Below are positions 7,913 through 15,335 of a stretch of 64,000 nt of DNA, one piece after another. The translations under genes and the position numbers were made by a program. Under the pieces are notes generated by a model, which saw nothing but the letters and a program-made list of their open reading frames with translations, was not told the origin of the DNA and made no database searches. Source of the DNA: an uncultured Ruminococcus sp. (lineage in GTDB: Bacteria > Bacillota > Clostridia > Oscillospirales > Ruminococcaceae). Positions within the stretch are counted from its first letter, which is position 1; the number at the start of each line of letters is the position of its first letter. The stretch covers positions 1 to 64,000 of the forward strand of contig CAMVRM010000012.1 in NCBI GenBank assembly GCA_947169885.1. Direction: 5' to 3'.

Positions 7913-10506
7913 TAGCAAGCCTTGTAAATTTCTTTCAGCTCGCTGATGAGGGGGTATCTCGGGTTTGCACCTGTGCACTGATCGTCGAATGCGTCCTCAG
8001 ACATCTGATCGAGAGTTGCAAGGAAGTCCTCCTCGGTGACGCCGTAGTCTGCGATAGTTTTCTTGCAGCCAACATCTTCTTTCAGCTGTGCGATCATGTC
8101 GAGCAGACCGTTGAACAGTGCCTTGTCGTCCTTGCCCTCAACGCCCAGAGCCTTTGCTATCTCAGCGTATCTTTCAAGGGTGTGAGGATATTCATACTGC
8201 GAGAAAGTACCCATTTTTGTAGGAACAGGGTTAGCGTTGAACTTCATGACGTTCTCGATAACAAGCGCACAGCAGATGCCGTGGGGCAGGTGGTGATATG
8301 CGCCCAGCTTGTGAGCGAGCGAGTGACCGATACCTAAGAACGCATTTGCGAACGCCATACCTGCCATTGTTGCGGCGTGAGCCATTTTCTCTCTTGCCTT
8401 GACAGCTGTCTGACCGTTATTTACGCACTCACGCAGATTCTCGAAAGTCATTTGCAGTGAGCGGATAGCGATACCGTCAGTGAAATCGGTAGCCATAACA
8501 GAAGCGTATGCTTCAAGGCTGTGTACCATGCAGTCAAGACCCGATGCAGCGGTAAGACCCTTGGGGGCGCTCATCATAAGGTCGGTGTCGATGATAGCCA
8601 TGTTAGGCATGAGCTGATAATCAGCAAGCGGATACTTGTGACCTGTTTTCTCATCGGTGATAACTGCGAAAGGAGTTACCTCAGAACCTGTTCCCGAAGA
8701 AGTCGGTATGCAGATGAAGTATGCCTTTTCGCCCATTTTCGGGAATGTGTAAACTCTCTTGCGTATGTCGATGAAGCGCATTGCCATGTCCATGAAGTCA
8801 GCTTCGGGATGCTCGTAAAGAACCCACATGATCTTTGCAGCGTCCATTGCAGAACCGCCGCCCAGTGCGATGATAACGTCAGGCTCGAATGCTCTGATAG
8901 CCTTAACGCCCTCCAAAGCGCAGCCGAGTGTGGGGTCGGGAGCAACGTCAAAGAATGTGCTGTAAGCGATGCCCAGTTCGGTGAGTTTGTCGGTGATAGG
9001 CTTGGTGTAGCCGTTCTTTCCTAAGAACTGGTCGGTAACGATAAACGCTTTCTTCTTGCCCATAACAGTGCCCAGCTCGTCAAGTGCAACGGGCAGGCAG
9101 CCTCTCTTGAAGTAAACCTTTTCGGGCGCTCTGAACCACAGCATATTCTCTCTCCTCTCAGCGACTGTTTTGATGTTAAGCAGGTGCTTTACTCCCACGT
9201 TCTCGGAGACCGAGTTGCCGCCCCACGAGCCGCAGCCCAGTGTCAGCGAGGGAGTAAAGTCAAAGTTATAGAGGTCGCCGATGCCGCCCAGCGAGGACGG
9301 AGTATTCACGATAAGACGGCAGGTGCGCATTCTCTCGCAGAACTTAGCGTATTTTTCTTTCTCGGTCTTGGTGTCGATCCAGAGAACGCTTGTGTGACCC
9401 AAACCGCCGTTGTTGGAGAGCAGTGTGTCAGCCTTGTCGAGAGCGTCATCAAAATCCTTAGCCTTATACATACCGAGGATAGTTGTGAGCTTTTCATGAC
9501 CGAAAGCTTCGGAACGGTCGGTGGAAGTCGCTTCACCGATGAGGACCTTTGTATCTTCGGGAACGGAGAATCCGCACATCTCAGCGATCTTGTAAGGTCT
9601 TTGACCAACAATCTTTGCATTGAGTGCGCCGTTTATGAGCATGGTATTTCTTACCATATCTGCTTCGTCGTCTTTAAGGAAGTAGCAGCCTCTTGCCTTG
9701 AATTCCTTTTTAACATCGGAATAGATAGTCTTGTCAACGATAACGGTCTGTTCGGTAGCGCAGATCATGCCGTTGTCGAAAGTCTTGGAGTGGATAATGG
9801 AGTTGACAGCTGTCTTGATGTCAGCGCTCTTGTCGATTATTGCGGAAGCGTTTCCTGCGCCAACGCCGATAGCGGGAGTTCCCGAGGAATAAGCGCTCTT
9901 TACCATTCCGGGACCGCCTGTTGCGAGGATTATGTCAGCTTCTTCCATGACTTTCTTAGTCATTTCAAGCGAGGGAACATCTATCCAGCCGATGATGCCC
10001 TTGGGTGCGCCTGCTGCAACTGCTGCTTCAAGCACGATGCGTGCAGCTTCGATAGTGCAGTTCTTTGCACGGGGGTGAGGGCTGATGATGATGCCGTTTC
10101 TTGTCTTTAAGCAAATAAGGCACTTAAAGATAGAAGTTGAAGTCGGGTTGGTGGTCGGGATAACTGCGGCTACAAGTCCGATAGGCTCATAGATGCGCTT
10201 TGTGCCGTAAGACTCGTTTTCCTCGAACACACCGCAGGTCTGAGTGTTTCTGTACTTATTGTAGATGTGTTCAGCGGCATAGTTGTTTTTGATGACCTTA
10301 TCTTCAACGATGCCCATGCCTGTTTCTTCAACAGCCATTTTTGCGAGCGGTATCCTTGCCTTGTTAGCGGCGAGAGCGGCAGCCTTGAATATCTTATCCA
10401 CCTGTTCCTGAGTGTATGTCGCAAAGATCTTCTGAGCCTCTCTTATCTCCGCAAGCCTTGCTTCAAGTGTTTCAACACTGTCAACGAGTTTTATTTCTTT
10501 AGCCAT
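7888..10506 (-). CDS. adhE: Bifunctional acetaldehyde-CoA/alcohol dehydrogenase
   Basis: 872 aa, full length for AdhE. The N-terminal CoA-acylating aldehyde dehydrogenase domain has catalytic Cys249 in GMICATEQ. The C-terminal iron-dependent alcohol dehydrogenase starts near residue 450, with the nucleotide loop GGGSAMDAAK at about 549-558. The iron ligands align as Asp658, His662, His728 and His742, each offset by five from E. coli AdhE. The enzyme reduces acetyl-CoA to acetaldehyde and then ethanol with two NADH, and AdhE proteins form spirosomes. It has its own perfect promoter with an overlapping Rex-like site. Confidence 0.97.
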   Translation of the reverse strand: MAKEIKLVDSVETLEARLAEIREAQKIFATYTQEQVDKIFKAAALAANKARIPLAKMAVEETGMGIVEDKVIKNNYAAEHIYNKYRNTQTCGVFEENESYGTKRIYEPIGLVAAVIPTTNPTSTSIFKCLICLKTRNGIIISPHPRAKNCTIEAARIVLEAAVAAGAPKGIIGWIDVPSLEMTKKVMEEADIILATGGPGMVKSAYSSGTPAIGVGAGNASAIIDKSADIKTAVNSIIHSKTFDNGMICATEQTVIVDKTIYSDVKKEFKARGCYFLKDDEADMVRNTMLINGALNAKIVGQRPYKIAEMCGFSVPEDTKVLIGEATSTDRSEAFGHEKLTTILGMYKAKDFDDALDKADTLLSNNGGLGHTSVLWIDTKTEKEKYAKFCERMRTCRLIVNTPSSLGGIGDLYNFDFTPSLTLGCGSWGGNSVSENVGVKHLLNIKTVAERRENMLWFRAPEKVYFKRGCLPVALDELGTVMGKKKAFIVTDQFLGKNGYTKPITDKLTELGIAYSTFFDVAPDPTLGCALEGVKAIRAFEPDVIIALGGGSAMDAAKIMWVLYEHPEADFMDMAMRFIDIRKRVYTFPKMGEKAYFICIPTSSGTGSEVTPFAVITDEKTGHKYPLADYQLMPNMAIIDTDLMMSAPKGLTAASGLDCMVHSLEAYASVMATDFTDGIAIRSLQMTFENLRECVNNGQTAVKAREKMAHAATMAGMAFANAFLGIGHSLAHKLGAYHHLPHGICCALVIENVMKFNANPVPTKMGTFSQYEYPHTLERYAEIAKALGVEGKDDKALFNGLLDMIAQLKEDVGCKKTIADYGVTEEDFLATLDQMSEDAFDDQCTGANPRYPLISELKEIYKACYYGTEYNG

Positions 10507-10585
10507 ATATCGACCATTCCTTTCTATGCACTTAATGCGTGCCTGATCATCACAGTCATTCGGGATAACATTTCCCTACAATAAC

Positions 10586-10614
10586 ATTATATCAGATTGT
10601 TATTTTTTTGTCAA
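10586..10614 (-). promoter_or_regulatory. adhE promoter
   Basis: On the minus strand: TTGACA (10609-10614), 17-bp spacer, TATAAT (10586-10591), all consensus. The leader is about 75 nt and the Shine-Dalgarno is GAAAGGAATGG. Confidence 0.9.
10597..10614. promoter_or_regulatory. Candidate Rex operator at adhE promoter
   Basis: TTGTTAT-TTTT-TTGTCAA overlaps the -35 and spacer. The clostridial Rex consensus is TTGTTAA-N4-TTAACAA, so 11 of 14 half-site positions match. Rex is a known NADH-sensing repressor of adhE in Clostridia; its use here is inferred. Confidence 0.5.
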
Positions 10615-10620
10615 TCTGTC

Positions 10621-10842
10621 AAAGTATAGTTTTTTTATACCTTTTTCTCCAAAAATATATACAGCATACACAAATAAAAAAATACTGTTTTATTTATTAT
10701 GAACAATTTGAGTACGTCATAATGCACAAGACCCATTCCATATTATACATATGCAAAATGGAATATCATTTCACGATTATTTAATAAATTATGTATAATT
10801 TGTGTTCGCAATGTAAAAGTTATCATTTTGCACAAAAAGTAC
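10621..10842. other. AT-rich intergenic region
   Basis: No gene seen. One imperfect hairpin is present (ATTCCAT near 10736 with ATGGAAT near 10759). Confidence 0.5.
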
Positions 10843-10871
10843 TAGACAAATAGGATTTTATGTAGTATAAT
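10843..10871 (+). promoter_or_regulatory. Promoter of phosphotransferase-like gene
   Basis: TAGACA (10843-10848), 17-bp spacer, TATAAT (10866-10871). Confidence 0.75.
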
Positions 10872-10958
10872 ATAAACATCGAAGCGAAGGCTAACAGTCA
10901 TATACATTCTGCACAAGCCAAGCTAAACAATATATTTCACAGAAAAGGAGTTATTGAT

Positions 10959-11717
10959 ATGGAACTGAAAAACTTTATCGCAAGCGGAGATTTTTATGAC
11001 GTTTACGAATCCGACGGACAGGCAGTAAGAGTTTACAAAGACGAGAAGTACAAGGAGAAGTGTCTGTATGCGGCGCTCACTCACGCAAGATGCGAGACAA
11101 CGCTGAAATTCTCGAATCTGAAGATCCCCGTGCTGCACGAAGTATCGCTCATTGACGGCAAGTGGGCTATCTCCATGGACTGGATCGAGGGCAAAACTCT
11201 GGGTCAGATGATCGACGAAGACCCCGACAGAGCCGATATGTATATCGACAAGCTGGTAGACATCCAGTGCGAGATACACGAGCAGTATATGCCGCTCCTG
11301 TCCAAGCTGAAAGACAAGCTTTCACGTCAGATAAAGTCGCTGGGCGAGATAGACGAGATAAAGAAGTACGAACTGCTGACCCGTCTTGACTCCATGCCCA
11401 AGCACATAAAGCTTTGCCACAACAATTTCGACCCCGACTGCGTTATCCTCAACGATGAGGGAACATTTGTCCTCAACTGGGGCAGTGCAAGACAGGGCAA
11501 CGCATCTGCCGATGCCGCAAAGACTTTCCTGCTGCTGTCCTTAAAGCGTCCTGCGCTTGCAGACAAGTATCTCGACAAGTACTGCACAGCAACAGGCACA
11601 TCAAAGCACTACGTTCAGCAGTGGCTGCCGATAGTTGCGGCTGCACAGCTTGACAAGGGCATAGAAGACCAGAAGCCGCTGCTCATGAAGTGGCTGGACG
11701 TAGTAGACTGGCAATAG
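10959..11717 (+). CDS. Degenerate phosphotransferase-fold protein (probable pseudokinase)
   Basis: 252 aa with the layout of aminoglycoside/choline phosphotransferase-type kinases: an N-lobe with EVSLIDGKWAISMDWIEGKTL, then a C-lobe. The catalytic loop, normally HGDxHPxN, reads HNNFDPDC (catalytic Asp to Asn, metal-binding Asn to Cys). The second metal-binding Asp, normally in IDW, is Asn in VLNWGSA. The following QGNASADAAKTFLLL matches the usual D-A-x-x-G-x-x-x-A-D-x-A-x-T tail. All three catalytic polar residues are replaced, so activity is unlikely. The gene is intact, with promoter and terminator, so it is probably functional as a binding or regulatory protein. Confidence 0.72.
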   Translation: MELKNFIASGDFYDVYESDGQAVRVYKDEKYKEKCLYAALTHARCETTLKFSNLKIPVLHEVSLIDGKWAISMDWIEGKTLGQMIDEDPDRADMYIDKLVDIQCEIHEQYMPLLSKLKDKLSRQIKSLGEIDEIKKYELLTRLDSMPKHIKLCHNNFDPDCVILNDEGTFVLNWGSARQGNASADAAKTFLLLSLKRPALADKYLDKYCTATGTSKHYVQQWLPIVAAAQLDKGIEDQKPLLMKWLDVVDWQ

Positions 11718-11802
11718 TCCTCGGGGTCCTCGGGCGGACGGCTCATATCCCTCGCATATCCATTTTGTTTAGGACGAAAAATAGCGAAGCTCGGGGCTGT
11801 CA
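11718..11802 (+). repeat. Stop-codon-abutting repeat, copy 1
   Basis: Core GTCCTCGGGCGGACGGCTCA, then CCTCGCA, an AT-rich spacer and GCTCGGGGC. It begins directly after the TAG stop at 11715-11717. Other copies are at 20327-20415, 52221-52286, 61539-61602 and 63889-63961. Confidence 0.75.
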
Positions 11803-11826
11803 TGAGGTTTGAACTTGAATTTTTTA

Positions 11827-11860
11827 GAAAAGGGCGTACTTTCGGGTGCGCCCTTTTTAT
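11827..11860 (+). terminator. Terminator of phosphotransferase-like gene
   Basis: AAAGGGCG pairs with CGCCCTTT, followed by a T-run. A MITE is inserted at the TA that ends the T-run. Confidence 0.75.
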
Positions 11861-11965
11861 AGTCACCCTACTTCAAAATTCGATAGCAAATGAAACGTTG
11901 AAAATTCTCTTTTCAGGAAGTTCTCTTTAAATTGTAAATACTTGATTTCAAGTAGGGCGACTATA
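11858..11965. mobile_element. 108-bp MITE-like element, copy 1
   Basis: Terminal inverted repeats TATAGTCRCCCTACTT bound 108 bp with no coding capacity. A second copy at 61397-61504 differs at one base. The TA at each outer end suggests TA target duplication, as used by IS630/Tc1-type transposases. No transposase is present in the window. Confidence 0.8.
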
Positions 11966-11978
11966 TGTCATTATGTGT

Positions 11979-12021
11979 AAAAAAATGACGCAAACTCCGC
12001 ATTGGCAGGGTCTGCGTCATT
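11979..12021 (-). terminator. Terminator of CobD-like gene
   Basis: AATGACGCA (984-992) pairs with TGCGTCATT (12013-12021). On the minus strand it is followed by a T-run. Confidence 0.75.
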
Positions 12022-12029
12022 GTTATTTG

Positions 12030-13001
12030 TTATCTCATAAAAATGCCGACTGTAAGTTTAACGGCAAAGAGCAGCATCATGATGATAAACACCGTGCCGT
12101 TCATGAGCTGTGTCGCCATGCTTATGTCGGAGCTTGACGGGTCTTTCAGCTGTTCGCCGATAGTGTAGGTGCGCAGGAACTGTTCGCTGTAAACTTCCTC
12201 GGGTATCATCGAGATGCCCAGCACGCCTGCAAGCACTGCACGGCAGCCGCCGAAACACTTTCTCAGGCACTTGCCTGAATCACTGCGGAGTATCTTCTCG
12301 GCAGACCTTGTGTTGAGTTTTAAGAAAAGCGCATCAACGAGCATTATAACAGAAGCAAGCTTTCCCGGGAGAAAGCAGAGCGCTTTCTGGAGTTTTTTGA
12401 GCGGTTCTGCAAAACTTGCCTGACGGTCTGTGTATGTCGGGCAGAGGTTTGCGGCTGTATCGACCATTCTGAAAAGCAGCCCCGCAGGTCCGCTGAGCAG
12501 GAACATATACAAAAGCGGTGCAGCGGCTGTGTCAACGGTTCTGTCGGCAATGCCCTGAACGGAAGCTTTTATCAGTTCCTCATCTTCCAGTTCGGTGCAG
12601 TCAAGACCGCTGAGGACTGTTGCACAGCGTTCGGTCTTGGAGAAATTCTTCGAGCGGACGCTTCTTGCTGCCGCCGCCGAGAGTTTCTGTATGCTCTTGA
12701 TGTCCATAACGCTCCAGCAAAGAAGAGCATCTGCGATTATTGCAAGAAACGGCACATACATATAAAGCAGAATGAGTATCAGCAGTGACGGCACAAGTGC
12801 GACAAGGATAATGAGCGTCAGATAAACAACGCCTGCGGTGTGCTGACCTTCGTCGCTGTCCTCGTATTTTCCCGACAGCGCAGGTGCAAGTTTATCGCAG
12901 AGTATACCCGTGAGCCTTGCAGCGCTTATCGCACGGGGCGTTCCGAAAATAACGCTGAGTATATATCCGGCAGTCATAGCTGCGAGAGTGCTTATCAACA
13001 T
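12030..13001 (-). CDS. CobD/CbiB-family membrane protein
   Basis: 323 aa, four to five membrane segments. The central region (about residues 120-230) follows adenosylcobinamide-phosphate synthase CobD/CbiB: SGLDCTELEDEELIKASVQ, then ADRTVDTAAAPLLYMFLLSG, then GLLFRMVDTAANL, then LPGKLASVIMLV. The family attaches the aminopropanol arm to cobyric acid in cobalamin synthesis. The match is divergent: canonical enzymes read AENTVDG and NTLDSMVGY here. No other cobalamin gene is nearby, so a changed role is possible. Confidence 0.6.
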   Translation of the reverse strand: MLISTLAAMTAGYILSVIFGTPRAISAARLTGILCDKLAPALSGKYEDSDEGQHTAGVVYLTLIILVALVPSLLILILLYMYVPFLAIIADALLCWSVMDIKSIQKLSAAAARSVRSKNFSKTERCATVLSGLDCTELEDEELIKASVQGIADRTVDTAAAPLLYMFLLSGPAGLLFRMVDTAANLCPTYTDRQASFAEPLKKLQKALCFLPGKLASVIMLVDALFLKLNTRSAEKILRSDSGKCLRKCFGGCRAVLAGVLGISMIPEEVYSEQFLRTYTIGEQLKDPSSSDISMATQLMNGTVFIIMMLLFAVKLTVGIFMR

Positions 13002-13174
13002 AAAAAATTTGCTCCTTCAATACAAGAGTTCACATTTTATTATATTATAGCACATCGCAGAACAAAAATCAAGCCCTTTATTTTTTATTTTCCAAAAGCA
13101 GTTATGCAGCGCTAACACTTACTGTCTGTCAAATATCCGAAACAGCAGAACATCTCAATGATTCTCCGCTTTTT

Positions 13175-13867
13175 TCAGTCCATACTGCCGTCCATGAGCA
13201 GTGCCAGATAATTCGGTCTGCCCAGCACCACATCTATCCCATCGATACCAACGGTATAGTGACAGATGTGTTCAAAGCCTAACTTTTTAAGTTTGATCGC
13301 TATGTATTTTGCGGCACTTTTGTCTGCCTCGGAGGGCTTGCATGAAGCATTCGGGTGATTGTGCGCCAAAATATAGCCGTCAGACTTTTCAAGCAGAGGT
13401 ATCATCTTTTCATGATCCAGCTTCACGCTTTCGGGATCGCCTTCTGAAATAAGATAACTGCCTGTCACACGTCCTCTTTTTACGGGCATGAGATACATTT
13501 TCTCGTTTCCGCAGCATTTAAACAGTGTCAGCAGATATTCTTTCATAAGCGCTTCGCTGTATTTAAACGGAAATTTGAACTTTTCAAGAGCGGCTTTTTT
13601 GATGAATGCCGCCGAAAAGAGCAGTTCATCCGCCGCATCCTCCGAGAAACCAAAATCCACCAGCTGTTTATAGTCTGCCGCAAAGAAACGTTCCAGACTT
13701 CCGAATTTTTCCAGCACTTTCCCGGCAAGTTCCAGACTGTTTTGCTTGCAGCCCTTTACGTAGGACAGCAAAGCGCACAGCACTTCCTGCTCGGTGAAGC
13801 CGTCAAGACTGAGGTCTTTTTCAAGGCTTTTGTTCAAATTTTTTATAACATTTTCCTGATCGTCCAT
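13175..13867 (-). CDS. RadC-like JAB-domain protein
   Basis: 230 aa. An N-terminal helix-hairpin-helix-like part (FTEQEVLCALLSYVKGC, LERFFAADYKQLVDFGFSEDAADEL) precedes a JAB/MPN domain. The zinc-binding signature AHNHPNASCKPSEADK (HxH then Asp) is intact near residues 166-181. This is RadC architecture; the function of RadC proteins is unresolved despite the DNA repair name. It starts 12 bp after the Spo0A-like gene and is probably co-transcribed with it. Confidence 0.85.
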   Translation of the reverse strand: MDDQENVIKNLNKSLEKDLSLDGFTEQEVLCALLSYVKGCKQNSLELAGKVLEKFGSLERFFAADYKQLVDFGFSEDAADELLFSAAFIKKAALEKFKFPFKYSEALMKEYLLTLFKCCGNEKMYLMPVKRGRVTGSYLISEGDPESVKLDHEKMIPLLEKSDGYILAHNHPNASCKPSEADKSAAKYIAIKLKKLGFEHICHYTVGIDGIDVVLGRPNYLALLMDGSMD

Positions 13868-13879
13868 AACCCACCACTT

Positions 13880-14605
13880 TCAACAACTGTTCTTTTCAAT
13901 AAAGCTTTTGCGCAATGCTTTCTTGAATTTAGAAAGATCAAGCTCAATAGTATTTGCAACGGTAAATAAAAACACACGATTAGACGGGACGTGTTCGGAA
14001 TTGGTGATCGAGACACCCAGATACCTGCTGAACAATCTTTTGTCGCCCTTGTTCCATGCGTTCTTTACAGCCGTTCTTATGCTGTGTTCTACCGATGCAG
14101 CCGAAACGCCGTATTTTTCAGCAATAGCCGGATAGACCGATTTACTGAGCGTGTCAAATCCCTTTCTGCCTGTAAGTATCATCATAAGAATATCTTTTAT
14201 ATAATTATACCCGAGATAATTCGGCGTGATGCGCATTTCATCAAGTGCGATCATGATAGCCTGTTCGCAGTGATCGTCTATCTCGGCTATGCAAAGCTTT
14301 TGACGTGCTGCCAGCCCCTCAAGCTGTTTCATGATCTCTACGCAAGCCGCACTGTATTTAGTGTGACCTGTCTCGATAAGCATCGTTTTTGTTTCCGAGC
14401 CGAGTTTCTTTATGTCTGTCCTAAGACGCTCTGCAAACATTTTATTATCAAGAACTGCAATAACAGGATCTGCAAGCGCCACTGCCTTATAGATCGCACT
14501 ATATGTACATTCACACTCGATTATCCTGACACCTGTTTCTCCCAGCCTTTTCCTCAAAGCCTCCTTAAACTCTTCACTTGCCGCCAATAACACCGATTCT
14601 TCCAC
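13880..14605 (-). CDS. Spo0A-like regulator with degenerate receiver
   Basis: 241 aa from GTG 14605. The frame is open to an ATG at 14725, but a TTGATT-17-TATAAT promoter lies inside that extension (14688-14716), so the true start is downstream; ATG 14677 or GTG 14605 are the options. The C-terminal 110 residues match the Spo0A DNA-binding domain (LGYNYIKDILMMIL, SVYPAIAEKYGVSAASVEHS, IRTAVKNAWNKG). The N-terminal 100 residues look like a receiver: VLLAASEE replaces the usual acidic pair, while an Asp remains in IAVLDNKM. Phospho-control is therefore doubtful. It may be a Spo0A paralogue rather than the master regulator. Confidence 0.75.
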   Translation of the reverse strand: MEESVLLAASEEFKEALRKRLGETGVRIIECECTYSAIYKAVALADPVIAVLDNKMFAERLRTDIKKLGSETKTMLIETGHTKYSAACVEIMKQLEGLAARQKLCIAEIDDHCEQAIMIALDEMRITPNYLGYNYIKDILMMILTGRKGFDTLSKSVYPAIAEKYGVSAASVEHSIRTAVKNAWNKGDKRLFSRYLGVSITNSEHVPSNRVFLFTVANTIELDLSKFKKALRKSFIEKNSC

Positions 14606-14687
14606 CTTGAACACTGATCCTTTACAAATAAATTTCCATTGAACAGAACTATTCCTATATCTTCCGATACCGTTCATGACATTGACG

Positions 14688-14716
14688 ATTATACCACTTA
14701 TTGCTCCATAAATCAA
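14688..14716 (-). promoter_or_regulatory. Promoter of Spo0A-like/RadC-like operon
   Basis: On the minus strand: TTGATT (14711-14716), 17-bp spacer, TATAAT (14688-14693). Its position rules out translation from the ATG at 14725. Confidence 0.7.
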
Positions 14717-14863
14717 GAGAAACAACGATATTTCGTTGTTTTATACAAGAATCGACATTTCATAAAAAAATTGGTGTGATGATTTGACACCTCTTTACTA
14801 ATTTAAATCATTTATTATTAACTTTTATAGTTATATTATGCTAAATGTATGAACTAATAGTTT

Positions 14864-15024
14864 TATAGCAATACAAGGAAATATCGGCATAAAGATTTCG
14901 AGAGAAAATTTCACAGTACAAGGAAAACGACCGCAGTTGGGCTGTCGCCCTGCAAGGGAGTTTGACGCAGTAATGTGGAATTTTATCCGAAAGATTTGTG
15001 TTGATATTTTCTTGGATTGCTATA
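14864..15024. mobile_element. 161-bp palindromic MITE-like element, copy 1
   Basis: The ends read TATAGCAATACAAGGAAATA and, in reverse complement, TATAGCAATCCAAGAAAATA. Similarity between the two arms continues inward for about 55 bp, so the transcript could fold into one long hairpin. A copy of the same length in opposite orientation is at 18421-18581, and a decayed end is at 31181-31243. Confidence 0.8.
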
Positions 15025-15197
15025 AGCACCTGTTCAATGACCGTTATTTGCGAAAAGCAGTGAGCGTTCGCACTGTTAACTCGCAATAATGTTATCCTGA
15101 GTAACAAATAAACTGATCATGTTTGTCATTTTAAATATCATTTGCACAAGTGTGCCGCACATTTAACAAATAATTTACAAATTCCGTCTTATTGTCC

Positions 15198-15226
15198 TTG
15201 ACAAACGGTCACAAGTCTGCTATCAT
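15198..15226 (+). promoter_or_regulatory. Promoter of HTH-UGDH operon
   Basis: TTGACA (15198-15203), 17-bp spacer, TATCAT (15221-15226). The leader is about 100 nt. Confidence 0.75.
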
Positions 15227-15335
15227 ATTATAGAACATGGGACGGCATCATGTTTGGCTGTCGGCAGTAATGCTTTATGCCGTGTAAAGCCTGCTTATAA
15301 TGTCGTTTTAAATATCATTTACGGAGGAAAACAGA

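Noticed and set aside
14841-15107. 88-codon frame upstream of the HTH-dehydrogenase gene
   Set aside because: It is almost entirely MITE sequence and ends within the palindrome, with no coding signature.
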